DNA from: Clostridium sp. MD294
GTDB taxonomy: Bacteria; Bacillota; Clostridia; Lachnospirales; Anaerotignaceae
NCBI RefSeq assembly: GCF_000364165.2
Contig: NZ_CP097810.1
Location: forward strand, 496,001 to 560,000
Length of the DNA stretch: 64,000 nt
Direction: 5' to 3'
Positions 53,111 through 61,808 of this stretch are shown piece after piece. The notes below the pieces were generated by a model that saw nothing but the letters and a program-made list of their open reading frames with translations, ran no database searches and was not told the origin of the DNA. Each line of letters begins with the position of its first letter. Positions within the stretch are counted from its first letter, which is position 1. Position numbers and translations under genes: made by a program.

Positions 53111-53214
53111 TCTTTTCCCCCCTCTATACATTGTACGCTAAAAATGCTATAATAATTACTTAAATAAAACATTCAGGGCAATGCCCTATATTTCAAAAAG
53201 GAGGTATGACATTT

Positions 53215-54066
53215 TTGCGTTATTTGAGAATTACGATATTATTTATTGTTACATTTACATTTACATACAATGTTTGTTCAAAAAAAATACCAAAAACTAG
53301 TTTTCACTATTATAAACAATATTTAATGGAATATCGTGTTCCTTCTTTAGAATTTATGGACAAACAATATACAAAATTTATGCCTCGTCCTGTACCAAAA
53401 TTAAGCAAAGACTACACACAAAAGCCCAAAAAGCAACCCCTATCTATATATAGTTTGACATCACAAGATGAATTAGCTGCCTCCGAAACTACCGAAACAA
53501 GTCTGTATACTCTCGAAGGTGTTACCTATTTGAAGGGTACTGCTCGAAATATCGTTTATTTTAATCAGGCTGACCCTCTTTGGGGAAATAAAATGTATGG
53601 TGGTAAAGACCCTATTTCTAAATATGGCTGTGGGCCTACAGCAATGTCAATGGTTATTTCTAGTATGACAGACCGTGTTGTATTGCCTGATGAAATGGCA
53701 GATTGGTCACGTATAAACGGCTATTTTGCTTATGGAAGTGGTTCTTATCATACTTTAATACCAAACGCTGCACAGGCTTTTGGTTTAGAAGTTACTTCTC
53801 TTACAGACTATACTTATGATAATATAAGAAAAGAGCTCTCTACAGGCAAAATTATTGTTGCACTTATGAAAAAAGGGCATTTTACTACCAGTGGACATTT
53901 TATACTTGTTCATAGTACTACATTAGATGGAAAAGTACTTATTGCTGACCCTATGAGTCTAGAAAACAGCCTAAAAGCTTGGGATATTGATATTTTAATA
54001 AATGAACTAAAAATAGGAGCAACAGGCGGAGGCCCTCTCTGGGCAATTAGTATACCAACCTCTTGA
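53215..54066 (+). CDS. C39-like peptidase domain protein, exported
   Basis: 283 residues from a TTG placed 10 bases after AGGAGG; an ATG at 53206 lies 1 base from the RBS and is less likely. N-terminal membrane segment (about 5-20) and then a linker, and a C39_2 papain-like domain (about 110-280). Catalytic Cys is in KYGCGPTAMSM, His in SGHFILVHS, Asp in LIADPMS. Probably an extracellular cysteine peptidase or amidase; substrate unknown. It is divergent from ftsE, a regulator of wall hydrolases in other species. Terminator directly follows. Confidence 0.8.
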   Translation: MRYLRITILFIVTFTFTYNVCSKKIPKTSFHYYKQYLMEYRVPSLEFMDKQYTKFMPRPVPKLSKDYTQKPKKQPLSIYSLTSQDELAASETTETSLYTLEGVTYLKGTARNIVYFNQADPLWGNKMYGGKDPISKYGCGPTAMSMVISSMTDRVVLPDEMADWSRINGYFAYGSGSYHTLIPNAAQAFGLEVTSLTDYTYDNIRKELSTGKIIVALMKKGHFTTSGHFILVHSTTLDGKVLIADPMSLENSLKAWDIDILINELKIGATGGGPLWAISIPTS

Positions 54067-54090
54067 TATTATTTCAAGAGGTTTTATTTT
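54057..54090 (+). terminator. Rho-independent terminator after the peptidase gene
   Basis: A 10-base stem (AACCTCTTGA / TCAAGAGGTT) then TTATTTT on the plus strand. The stem begins inside the last codons of the gene. Confidence 0.8.
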
Positions 54091-54503
54091 GCTTTCGCAT
54101 AAAAAGAGTTTTTTCCTAATATTCTTGTACTCATTTGTTTATCTTTTTCTAGCACAGATTTTAAAACATTTCTTGTTCTTAAACTAATAAGCATAAGCAT
54201 TTTTTCATCTTCATATTCTGTATTCATTGCTTGCTCTTGTGTGTCTACATTTAAAAGTCCTCTCAAAAAGTGATAACATTCTTCATCTCCACTTGTTAAA
54301 ATATCCTCAATTTCTCCTTTAATACCATCTATTGCTTCCATAATTTCCATACGCATATTCAAAAACATTTCTGTAGAAATTTTATCATTTCTTTTCAGTA
54401 CATTCTCTATATCATTTGTAACATTTTCAATTTTAAGCACTTCTTCATATTCTTTTTTCATCAATTTGATTAATTGTGCTATTTTTTTTTCTAATGTATC
54501 CAT
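54084..54503 (-). CDS. FliT-like flagellar chaperone candidate
   Basis: 139 residues, nearly all helical and highly charged (MDTLEKKIAQLIKLMKKEYEE, DIENVLKRNDKIS, MRMEIMEAIDGIKGEIEDIL). Its place right after fliD-fliS, where fliT or a FlgN-like gene is normally found, and its length suggest an export chaperone for the filament cap protein FliD. No decisive motif. A terminator after fliS separates it, so expression may be partly independent. RBS GAAAGGAG. Confidence 0.55.
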   Translation of the reverse strand: MDTLEKKIAQLIKLMKKEYEEVLKIENVTNDIENVLKRNDKISTEMFLNMRMEIMEAIDGIKGEIEDILTSGDEECYHFLRGLLNVDTQEQAMNTEYEDEKMLMLISLRTRNVLKSVLEKDKQMSTRILGKNSFYAKAK

Positions 54504-54524
54504 AGTTATATCAAACTCCTTTCT

Positions 54525-54553
54525 AAAATAAAGACGGCAGAATTTCTGCCGTC
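54525..54553 (-). terminator. Rho-independent terminator after fliS
   Basis: A 10-base stem (GACGGCAGAA / TTCTGCCGTC) with a TTTATTTT tail on the minus strand, between fliS and the FliT-like gene. Confidence 0.85.
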
Positions 54554-54573
54554 AATATTACATTTGTTACTTA

Positions 54574-54963
54574 TTATTTGCTTTTTGCTTTTTCACCACT
54601 ATTAATTTTATCCGCTTCTTTAAATGTATCACGCAATTCCATAATAAGAGGTTTGAGTTCTGCAATTATTTCTGTTTTTCTTCCTGCAGATAAACGAGCT
54701 AACTCAAATTGAAAATATTCATACATTCTTGACAATTCTTTGCTAATATCATATTTTTTATCTAATGTACTAGCTAAATAATCTACAATTTCTTTACAAC
54801 GTGTCACAGCTTCTTCAAATGCTGTAAAATTTTGATTTTTCAAAGCCATTTCTGCTCTTGTTAATCTTTTAATTAATTCATCATATAACAATATGAGCAT
54901 TTCTGCTTTTGTCATTGTATTTATAGATTGGGTTTTATATTGTTGGTATCCGTATTGATTCAT
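54574..54963 (-). CDS. fliS: Flagellin export chaperone FliS
   Basis: 129 residues. It binds flagellin's C-terminus and prevents early polymerisation. N-terminus YGYQQYKTQSINTMTKAEML and ILLYDELIKRLTRAEMAL are family features; the core helices follow (NFTAFEEAVTRCKEIVDYLA, EYFQFELARLSAGRKTEI). RBS GGAAGG. It is 66 bases after fliD in the same operon. Confidence 0.95.
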   Translation of the reverse strand: MNQYGYQQYKTQSINTMTKAEMLILLYDELIKRLTRAEMALKNQNFTAFEEAVTRCKEIVDYLASTLDKKYDISKELSRMYEYFQFELARLSAGRKTEIIAELKPLIMELRDTFKEADKINSGEKAKSK

Positions 54964-55029
54964 AAATCAGCGAACCTTCCTTTTCCTCAACTTTTTGTTT
55001 ATTCATAATATGTTATACTTCATTATCTC

Positions 55030-57570
55030 TTAATATCCGCCAGTAAGTTGTGACAAGTAACTGCTTTGTGAATTCATTTGTGCCATTAATACTTCCAAAT
55101 TTGTAAATTGATTATTATATCTTGTTCTTTCTGATTTCAATTTATCATTTAATGTATCAATCAATGTTTGTATTTCTTCCATTTCTTTGTAGAAAGCATT
55201 ATTTGTCAATGACAATGGTGAAGCTGTATTTCCTGCTCTCTCAATCAATATACCCTTTGTAGCACCTGTTGTAGAAGCATATTTTTTGCAAAGTGCTTCC
55301 ATACTTGTCATAATGCCATCAAAATCAGCACCTGCATCTTTTTCACTTGTAAACAATGCTGCAATACCATCTGGGTCTGCTTCTACTGCTGCTCTGAATT
55401 TGTCTTCATTAAATGTAATTTTACCATTTTCGGTATAATCACTTGATATACTAATTCCTGCAGCTTCCAATGCTTGCATATCTGTACTAGAGAATATTGT
55501 TCTCAATTCGCTAGAAAGTCCACGAAGGTCAGAGTCATTGAAAAGCATACCAGCTTTTGCTTTTTCTTCCCAAAGTTTAATTTCATTTTCAGACATATCT
55601 GCTTTTTGTTCATCTGTCAGTGGTGCATAATCTCTGTCACGTTTTGTTGATAATTCTTTATTTACCAATTCAATCAATGCGTTGTAGTCATCTACCATCT
55701 GTTTTACTGCATCTACTGCTTTGTCACTGTCTACTTGTGCATCAAATGTTACTGCATCTTCTTTAGAAGCTACTTCATCAATATGTCCATCAGAACCATA
55801 TGTTCCAAATGTACCTGTTACAGTAATACTCATACCATCTATGTCAAATACATTACTACTTCTTGTAATTTCCATAGCTCCTGCACCATCACCAAAGTCA
55901 ACACTAATCGTAGCGTCTTCACCCGCTTTAAATTTAGAAGAAGCCACACTATCTCCATTTGCATTTGTTGGTGGATTTCCATTTGCATCTGTTACTGTTC
56001 TATCATAAGAAACAATATTTCCATTTGCATCTTTTACTTGTGTACCAAACATTACCTCTGCTAAATTTCCGCCACCATCAGCATCTTTAATGTCAATTTG
56101 TCCTGATGCTCCAGAATCACTTGCTTTTATAGAAAAGCTGTCTGATGTTTCATTATAACTCATTGTAACACCAGCATCAGATTTATTAATTGTACTAATA
56201 ATATTAGAAATTTTTTCATCTTCTTTAAATTCAAAATCTACACCATTAATGCTAAATTTATAAACATTTTCATTTACTGGATTACCATCTTTATCTTTTA
56301 CTGGATTTCCATCTGCGTCTAATTTTGGCACACTAGCTGGTTGTAAATTAGCTGCACCAAACAAACCTGAGTCTTTTAATGCAATATTCGTATTAATTCT
56401 GTTGGACTCTCCATAGTTGATACCCAAAACACCACTCTTACCTAAAAGACCAGTATCAGCAGTTGTAACTTTTAATACAGAAGTTTTATCTGTTGTCTCA
56501 AAAGTTAATTTTCCTTTGTTAGTTCCTGATGATTTTGTATCTACTTTAATCCTATCTTTACCGAATGCTTTGTCCAATTTTTCTTGTGTCAATTTCTCAA
56601 ATGCTTCTAAATTATCAGTAATTCCATTTTTTGTTTTATAATCATCAATCTCTTCTTTTGTTGCCAATTTAATTTGTTTTGTAACACCATTATAGGAAAA
56701 TGTCATTGATTTTCCACCTATTGCGTCCCATGTATCTACTTCTTTTTTCAAGCGGCTATCATTTGTTGCATCTTCTCCTGATTTATAACTATTTCCTGTA
56801 ATAGTAGTACCAGGACCATTTAATTTAGACTCTGCTTTGATACCTAATGTATTTAATACACCACCTGTATCACCCAATATTTCAAATGAACTTCCTTCAT
56901 ATCCTTTGTCGCCTTTGAATATTAATTCACCATTATCTCCTACAGATGCCTCTACATTAATTTTATTAGTATCAAACTGACTATTAATTGCATCTGCTAC
57001 GTCCTGCATACTATTAAATTCTCCGCTACTAGCAAAGCTAATACTTGTTATTTTATCAGCATATTTTACTCTAATTGTAGTACCTGCAATAGCACTAATT
57101 TCTGTTTTTGCTCCATCAGATAAATCCAAATCTCCAGACTCCATCAATTTATCAGAAGCACTTGCTACATTCATACTTGCACTAGAAGCAAGATTTTTTA
57201 CACCCAATATAGACAAAGAGTCTACTGAATTAGAAGCTCCTGTTGCTTTAATATATTTACTATTTTCTCCAATTGTGCTAATCAAGTTTCTGCTAAAAAA
57301 GTCAGAATTTAAAAGATTTGTTGATGGACTTGTAAAAGAAGCATATTTATTTCTAAAACTTACTAACAAGTTACTAATAGAACGCATTGCGTCTGTTTTC
57401 CATTGTAAAAGTTGCTGTTTTTGTTTTTGCTTTGCTATTTTTGACCTTGTTGAAGCAGTCATATTTTCAATTAATGTTTCTGTATCTAAACCACTGGCAA
57501 GGCCACTAATTTTATTGTTATAAAAACCATTTGTACTTGTAGAACTACTTACTCCACTTACTGTTGCCAT
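55030..57570 (-). CDS. fliD: Flagellar filament cap protein FliD (HAP2)
   Basis: 846 residues, longer than the usual 450-700. The ATG is chosen for AAAGGGTG; an upstream ATG overlaps this RBS. N-terminus ISGLASGLDTETLIENMTAS with the D0 helices, then the D2/D3 insertion, and the conserved C-terminal FliD_C (VKQMVDDYNALIELVNKELS, FNDSDLRGLSSELRTIFS, ERTRYNNQFTNLEVLMAQMN). The middle holds Asp-rich units DADGNPVKDKDGNPV and DANGNPPTNANGDS, similar to those in FlgK. No frameshift seen. A sigma-28-like promoter lies 70-100 bases upstream. Confidence 0.95.
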   Translation of the reverse strand: MATVSGVSSSTSTNGFYNNKISGLASGLDTETLIENMTASTRSKIAKQKQKQQLLQWKTDAMRSISNLLVSFRNKYASFTSPSTNLLNSDFFSRNLISTIGENSKYIKATGASNSVDSLSILGVKNLASSASMNVASASDKLMESGDLDLSDGAKTEISAIAGTTIRVKYADKITSISFASSGEFNSMQDVADAINSQFDTNKINVEASVGDNGELIFKGDKGYEGSSFEILGDTGGVLNTLGIKAESKLNGPGTTITGNSYKSGEDATNDSRLKKEVDTWDAIGGKSMTFSYNGVTKQIKLATKEEIDDYKTKNGITDNLEAFEKLTQEKLDKAFGKDRIKVDTKSSGTNKGKLTFETTDKTSVLKVTTADTGLLGKSGVLGINYGESNRINTNIALKDSGLFGAANLQPASVPKLDADGNPVKDKDGNPVNENVYKFSINGVDFEFKEDEKISNIISTINKSDAGVTMSYNETSDSFSIKASDSGASGQIDIKDADGGGNLAEVMFGTQVKDANGNIVSYDRTVTDANGNPPTNANGDSVASSKFKAGEDATISVDFGDGAGAMEITRSSNVFDIDGMSITVTGTFGTYGSDGHIDEVASKEDAVTFDAQVDSDKAVDAVKQMVDDYNALIELVNKELSTKRDRDYAPLTDEQKADMSENEIKLWEEKAKAGMLFNDSDLRGLSSELRTIFSSTDMQALEAAGISISSDYTENGKITFNEDKFRAAVEADPDGIAALFTSEKDAGADFDGIMTSMEALCKKYASTTGATKGILIERAGNTASPLSLTNNAFYKEMEEIQTLIDTLNDKLKSERTRYNNQFTNLEVLMAQMNSQSSYLSQLTGGY

Positions 57571-57643
57571 AGTATACACCCTTTCTATCATTTATTTTGA
57601 AAATAATCTATATCTTTTTTTCTAATTTATCCTCTATACTTAT

Positions 57644-57670
57644 TTATCGACATATAGTATACTTTAATTA
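57644..57670 (-). promoter_or_regulatory. Candidate sigma-28 promoter for fliD-fliS
   Basis: GTCGATAA (57644-57651 on the minus strand) with TAAT (57667-57670) 15 bases upstream. One mismatch to the sigma-28 -10. The rest of the 57571-57857 divergent gap is AT-rich with no clear promoter for the plus-strand gene. Confidence 0.5.
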
Positions 57671-57857
57671 AGATTAATTTTAAAATAAATATTATTGAAA
57701 TTCGCAAGTTTTTATGTTTTTATTTTTGATATGTCTTTTTATATTCAATAAATAAAACACAGTATTATCACTATACGAAAGGAATTTTTTTAATACACTA
57801 TTTTATTTACAAATATCTTTATTAATTTTATAATGATTTTAAAAAGGGGGCATTACT

Positions 57858-58559
57858 ATGTCAGCACAAAAAAACAATAAAACACCAAATACAACAGATT
57901 TTACTGCAAATAATCAAAACATAGAAGAAGAAAATATAGCGACTCAGCCATTTTCAAAATCACTAGATTTTACTCCTTCTATGGAAATTCAAAAGTCTGA
58001 TGATACTTCTCATGTTTCTGAAATTATAAAAGAAAAATTAACTGAATTATTAGAACCAACAGAAATTATTACAGAAACAGTTACTCCTCCAGATACTTTT
58101 ATTCCTTTTACAGAAACAGAAGAAAATACCATTCATTTACAACACGAAATAGAACCAGAAGAAGTTACACCAGAAGAAGCAGCTTTATTTGAGCAAACAG
58201 ATATTATGCAAAAACAAACTATTATCAAAGATAACTTTGAAAATGTAATCAAAAATGACAGTAAACAAATTACACTAAACGATGAAGAATATGTTTATAT
58301 GAATGTCATGGAAACATTTGTAAAAGAAATTATTGTAGATTATATGAAGCAATATGCTCATTGTAGTTGTAATCATTGTATCATTGATACTATGGCTTTA
58401 GCTTTGACAAATCTTCCTTCTAAATATATTGTTGTAAAAAAAGGAAGCCTCTCTCCATTACTTCATATGTATCGTACAAAATATTCCGTAATTATTTCTA
58501 CTGAAGTATTAAAAGCTTGCTTAGCTGTAGGAAAATCTCCTCATCATGATAAAAAATAA
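57858..58559 (+). CDS. ComFB-like domain protein
   Basis: 233 residues. The first 140 are acidic, Thr/Glu/Pro-rich and likely disordered. The C-terminal domain (about 143-225) reads YMNVMETFVKEIIVDYM, HCSCNHCIIDTMALALTNLP and KYIVVKKGSLSP, matching ComFB (late competence protein) with its Cys cluster. ComFB proteins have recently been reported to bind cyclic dinucleotides and influence motility, which would suit its place between fliD and an EAL/HDOD gene. RBS AAAGGGGG. Single-gene unit with a terminator. Confidence 0.75.
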   Translation: MSAQKNNKTPNTTDFTANNQNIEEENIATQPFSKSLDFTPSMEIQKSDDTSHVSEIIKEKLTELLEPTEIITETVTPPDTFIPFTETEENTIHLQHEIEPEEVTPEEAALFEQTDIMQKQTIIKDNFENVIKNDSKQITLNDEEYVYMNVMETFVKEIIVDYMKQYAHCSCNHCIIDTMALALTNLPSKYIVVKKGSLSPLLHMYRTKYSVIISTEVLKACLAVGKSPHHDKK

Positions 58560-58575
58560 CATTTTTACATATTAT

Positions 58576-58604
58576 AAAAAGGCTGGTAGATACCAGCCTT
58601 TTTT
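58576..58604. terminator. Bidirectional terminator between convergent genes
   Basis: Perfect stem AAGGCTGGTA / TACCAGCCTT with T-runs on both strands, between the ComFB-like and EAL/HDOD stops. Confidence 0.9.
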
Positions 58605-58606
58605 AC

Positions 58607-59977
58607 TTATTTTATATCCTCTTCTACAGTAGTTGTTTTCTCTACACTATCATTTACTATATCATCAATGTCAATCTCGTCTTCTATGTCATCTCCTATG
58701 ATTTCTTCAATTGTTTCTTCATTCTGTGCTGCTTTTACTTCTTCTTCATCATACTCTGCATCTTGTATTGTTTCCCAAATACGATTTACTTCTTCTACAC
58801 AATTAAAATAAACTTGTGCAATCATATTTGTTGGTATTCCTAAAATATCAGCATAATTTGTAATATTTTGCCAATCTGCTCTTTCATAACAAAGTACCAA
58901 ATCTAACAATAAAGAACAAGGCCCTTTATGATATATTAATGCCTGTTTTAATTCTTCTGAAATTGGTATATCCTCAAAAATTTCTTCCAATGAAGCATCA
59001 ATTAAACTACCCATTGTAGAAAACATTCCCATCAAATACGCTTCATTTTTAGAAATAGGTAATGTTGTATTATACTCCATCAATTCAGCAGCAAAATTTG
59101 CTCTCAAAAAAGAACGTTTTAAAACATCTTCAGAACCAAAATCTTTATCTCCTTTAAAACTTAAAAGATATATCCATTGTTTCAACTGTCCTAATCCTAA
59201 TGTCACTAATGCCTGACGAATAGAAGAAGTTCTATTTCTTAATGCAAAATAAACAGAATTTACCATTTTTAATAAGCCATATGTCAAAGCTGCATCTCGA
59301 GAAATAATTTCTTCTATCATTTCAACGTTTGGTTCATCTCTTGTTACTTCTACTACTAGCTGGAAGAAATTGCTTTGTAAATAATCTGTTTTATTTGCTT
59401 TTGTTTCTACTTTTTCTGCTACATATTGTCCTTGAAAATAGTCTACTCCTAAGTCTTTTGCTAAATCATATTGCTTTTGTGTATCAATACCATAGCCTAT
59501 ACATATTTTATTAAAGTTTTTTGCTAATTTTACTGTATTTTCTAATGATACTGCTTCATTCTTTCCAAAATCCAATTTAATATAATCCAAAAATTCCATT
59601 AAACCAAAATATCTTGGTGCAAATTGAAAATCATTAATTGCAAATTTATATCCTTCTTTACGAAATCTTTGTATTAATGTTGTTGCTAATGGATGAATAA
59701 TTACATTATCCTCAATTTGTATTACTAAATCATTTTGTTTAAATATTTTGGGCGTATTTTTAAATAACAAATTGGGTGTAAATGTCATAAAAGTAATTTT
59801 ATCACTAAATATTTTTTTATTATTTTGTGACAAAAAATTTGAAATGGAGTCTGCTGCTGCATAATCATTCGTTTGATTATACAATCCACTCCCCTTTTCT
59901 TCTTGAAATAATATTTCATATCCAAACAAATTACCTTGTATATCTTTTATAGGTTGCCTTACAACATATTTGTTCAT
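58607..59977 (-). CDS. EAL-like / HDOD signalling protein (YuxH type)
   Basis: 456 residues. N-terminal EAL fold (about 1-195) in which the EAL motif reads GYEILFQ and catalytic residues are not kept (IKLDFGKN in place of the usual IKID metal site), so no phosphodiesterase activity is expected. Then an HDOD domain (about 200-400; DAALTYGLLKMVNSVYFALR, SSIRQALVTLGLGQLKQWIY). A very acidic tail (about 410-456) follows. This architecture is a scaffold or regulator found with chemotaxis genes. It lies 56 bases after cheV on the same strand. RBS GAGGTGGAA. Confidence 0.88.
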   Translation of the reverse strand: MNKYVVRQPIKDIQGNLFGYEILFQEEKGSGLYNQTNDYAAADSISNFLSQNNKKIFSDKITFMTFTPNLLFKNTPKIFKQNDLVIQIEDNVIIHPLATTLIQRFRKEGYKFAINDFQFAPRYFGLMEFLDYIKLDFGKNEAVSLENTVKLAKNFNKICIGYGIDTQKQYDLAKDLGVDYFQGQYVAEKVETKANKTDYLQSNFFQLVVEVTRDEPNVEMIEEIISRDAALTYGLLKMVNSVYFALRNRTSSIRQALVTLGLGQLKQWIYLLSFKGDKDFGSEDVLKRSFLRANFAAELMEYNTTLPISKNEAYLMGMFSTMGSLIDASLEEIFEDIPISEELKQALIYHKGPCSLLLDLVLCYERADWQNITNYADILGIPTNMIAQVYFNCVEEVNRIWETIQDAEYDEEEVKAAQNEETIEEIIGDDIEDEIDIDDIVNDSVEKTTTVEEDIK

Positions 59978-60033
59978 ATCTTTTCCACCTCATTTTAAGC
60001 TTTTCACCTAAAACCTTATTCATTTATAGAATT

Positions 60034-60954
60034 TTATATATTATTCTTTTCCAACAATTCATCAATAACTTCTACCAAATGACCGATTTCTGGCTTAGAA
60101 AGTTGTTCATCTGCTCCCAACTGTTTTCCCTTTATTCTCATTTCTTCATTAATCAAGGAGGAAAATATAACAACAGGAATTTTTTGTAAGTCTGGGTCAT
60201 CTTTTACTAATTTTGTTAGTCTATGACCGTCCATTCTTGGCATCTCAATATCTGTAATGACCAAAGATACCTTCTCATATATATTTTCTTCTTGTCGAAT
60301 ACTTTTTAAGTATTCCCATGCTTCTTCACCATTATCAAATTTTAATACATTTTGATACCCTGCTTTATTTAAAGAATCTCTTATCAATTTTGCAAGAAGC
60401 ACAGAGTCCTCTGCCATAACTATAGGCTTTTTATTTTTACTCCTTTTTCCCATTTTCTCAATTTCTTCAATCTGTATTGTAGTTTCTGGTGCAATCTCAG
60501 AAACAATTTTTTCAAAGTCAAGTATTGTTACAAGTACCCCTTCCGTCTGTGCAATACCTGTAGCAACTCCTTCTTCTCCTCCAGATATTGTTTTATCTGG
60601 TTTTTGTATGTCATTCCATGAAATCCTACTAATGCCTACTACACTATGCACTCTAAACGTTGCAAACATTTTATTAAAATTTGTTACAATAAACAAATCT
60701 TTTTCATCTTTTTCACTTTGTTTTCCAGTTAAATATTTTGGTAAATCTATTACTGTTAATACTGTTTCTCTAGGCTTGAAAATACCCTCTACAACAGGAT
60801 GTGAATGAGGAATTGGTTTTACTTTATCTGACATCATGATTTCTGTTACTTTTGCCACATTAATGCCATACAATTCTCCATAAATCATAAATTCCATAAT
60901 CTCTATTTCATTTGTACCAGACTCTAATAAAATCTCACCTTTCGTCTTTTTCAT
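60034..60954 (-). CDS. cheV: Chemotaxis protein CheV (CheW-REC)
   Basis: 306 residues. CheW-like domain (about 15-165; EFMIYGELYGINVAKVTEIM, PHSHPVVEGIFKPRETVLTV) and a C-terminal receiver (about 175-300; IVMAEDSVLLAKLIRDSL, phospho-Asp in ITDIEMPRMDG, Lys in EQLSKPE). It couples receptors to CheA and adapts by phosphorylation. RBS GGGAGG. First gene of cheV-EAL/HDOD. The upstream gap 60955-61322 holds a sigma-28-like promoter and the cheD terminator; the remainder shows nothing else. Confidence 0.95.
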   Translation of the reverse strand: MKKTKGEILLESGTNEIEIMEFMIYGELYGINVAKVTEIMMSDKVKPIPHSHPVVEGIFKPRETVLTVIDLPKYLTGKQSEKDEKDLFIVTNFNKMFATFRVHSVVGISRISWNDIQKPDKTISGGEEGVATGIAQTEGVLVTILDFEKIVSEIAPETTIQIEEIEKMGKRSKNKKPIVMAEDSVLLAKLIRDSLNKAGYQNVLKFDNGEEAWEYLKSIRQEENIYEKVSLVITDIEMPRMDGHRLTKLVKDDPDLQKIPVVIFSSLINEEMRIKGKQLGADEQLSKPEIGHLVEVIDELLEKNNI

Positions 60955-61179
60955 CGTTCAAATGCCCTCCCATATTATTTTTTGAACAAATGCTTTACTA
61001 TTTCGCAAAATTTATTGTATTAAAATCTCCTTTAAAAAAATTCTATATACTTGATGAATACCCCATTCTTTTAAAAGTATTTTTAGTAAAATAATGCTAG
61101 ATACAAAACATCATCTATTACAATTCATTTTTACAAAATATCAATATAAATCACTTCTATCAAAGCCCTTTTTTTATTT

Positions 61180-61206
61180 ATATCGACTAAAAATGTTAAA
61201 ATATAA
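61180..61206 (-). promoter_or_regulatory. Candidate sigma-28 promoter upstream of cheV
   Basis: GTCGATAT (61180-61187 on the minus strand) with TTAT (61203-61206) 15 bases upstream, about 225 bases before cheV. The long leader is unexplained. Confidence 0.5.
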
Positions 61207-61260
61207 CTGTATTACTTTATAAATTTATATTTTTACAGCTTTTTATCAAACAAATCTTAA

Positions 61261-61307
61261 TCTTGAGCATAAACAACTTACACAAAAGAAGCTATCTATG
61301 CTCAAGA
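61261..61307 (-). terminator. Possible terminator after cheD
   Basis: An 11-base perfect stem (TCTTGAGCATA / TATGCTCAAGA) with a 25-base loop; the T-tract after it on the minus strand is weak. Confidence 0.5.
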
Positions 61308-61322
61308 CTTAGATTTTATTGT

Positions 61323-61808
61323 TTAGAGAACTAATTCTTTTCTTCCAAAAGAACGCACCAACACTACTCCTGTTTCTGCATCTAAAAGTAATGTTCTAGC
61401 ATAATTTAGTCCTACATCTTCTCTTGCAACTCTAATACCTTCTTTTGCTAATACTTTTTTTACTGTTTCTATATTCCTTTGTCCTATATTGCCTATGGAA
61501 TTATTGCCCTGAACCTCGAACATTCTTGCTCCACCTGCAATTTTACAAACCATACGTGCACGTACTCCTCCAAACACCTCTAATTTTCTAAGGGTCGCAG
61601 GTATACCTGTATCAGCATATTTAAACACATTACTATTATTTCCTTCCATATTATTTGGTAACATAATATGAACCATTCCCCCCAAACGTATCATAGGGTC
61701 ATAAAAACAAATACCAATACAAGAGCCTAACGCATATGTAATTAGCTTTCCAGGTCCTCGACAAATCTTCATGTCAGCAATTCCTACTACTAATTGCTTA
61801 TCACTCAT
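61323..61808 (-). CDS. cheD: Chemoreceptor glutamine deamidase CheD
   Basis: 161 residues. It deamidates receptor glutamines and modulates CheC. Catalytic Cys lies in TYALGSCIGICFYDP, His in GGMVHIMLPN, followed by KIAGGARMF and the terminal VVLVRSFGRKELVL. It overlaps the end of cheC by 8 bases, so the two are translationally coupled. Confidence 0.95.
   Translation of the reverse strand: MSDKQLVVGIADMKICRGPGKLITYALGSCIGICFYDPMIRLGGMVHIMLPNNMEGNNSNVFKYADTGIPATLRKLEVFGGVRARMVCKIAGGARMFEVQGNNSIGNIGQRNIETVKKVLAKEGIRVAREDVGLNYARTLLLDAETGVVLVRSFGRKELVL

Noticed and set aside
55721..56064. Two overlapping plus-strand frames opposite fliD
   Set aside because: Cys- and Thr-rich antisense translations of the Asp-rich FliD repeats, with no RBS.
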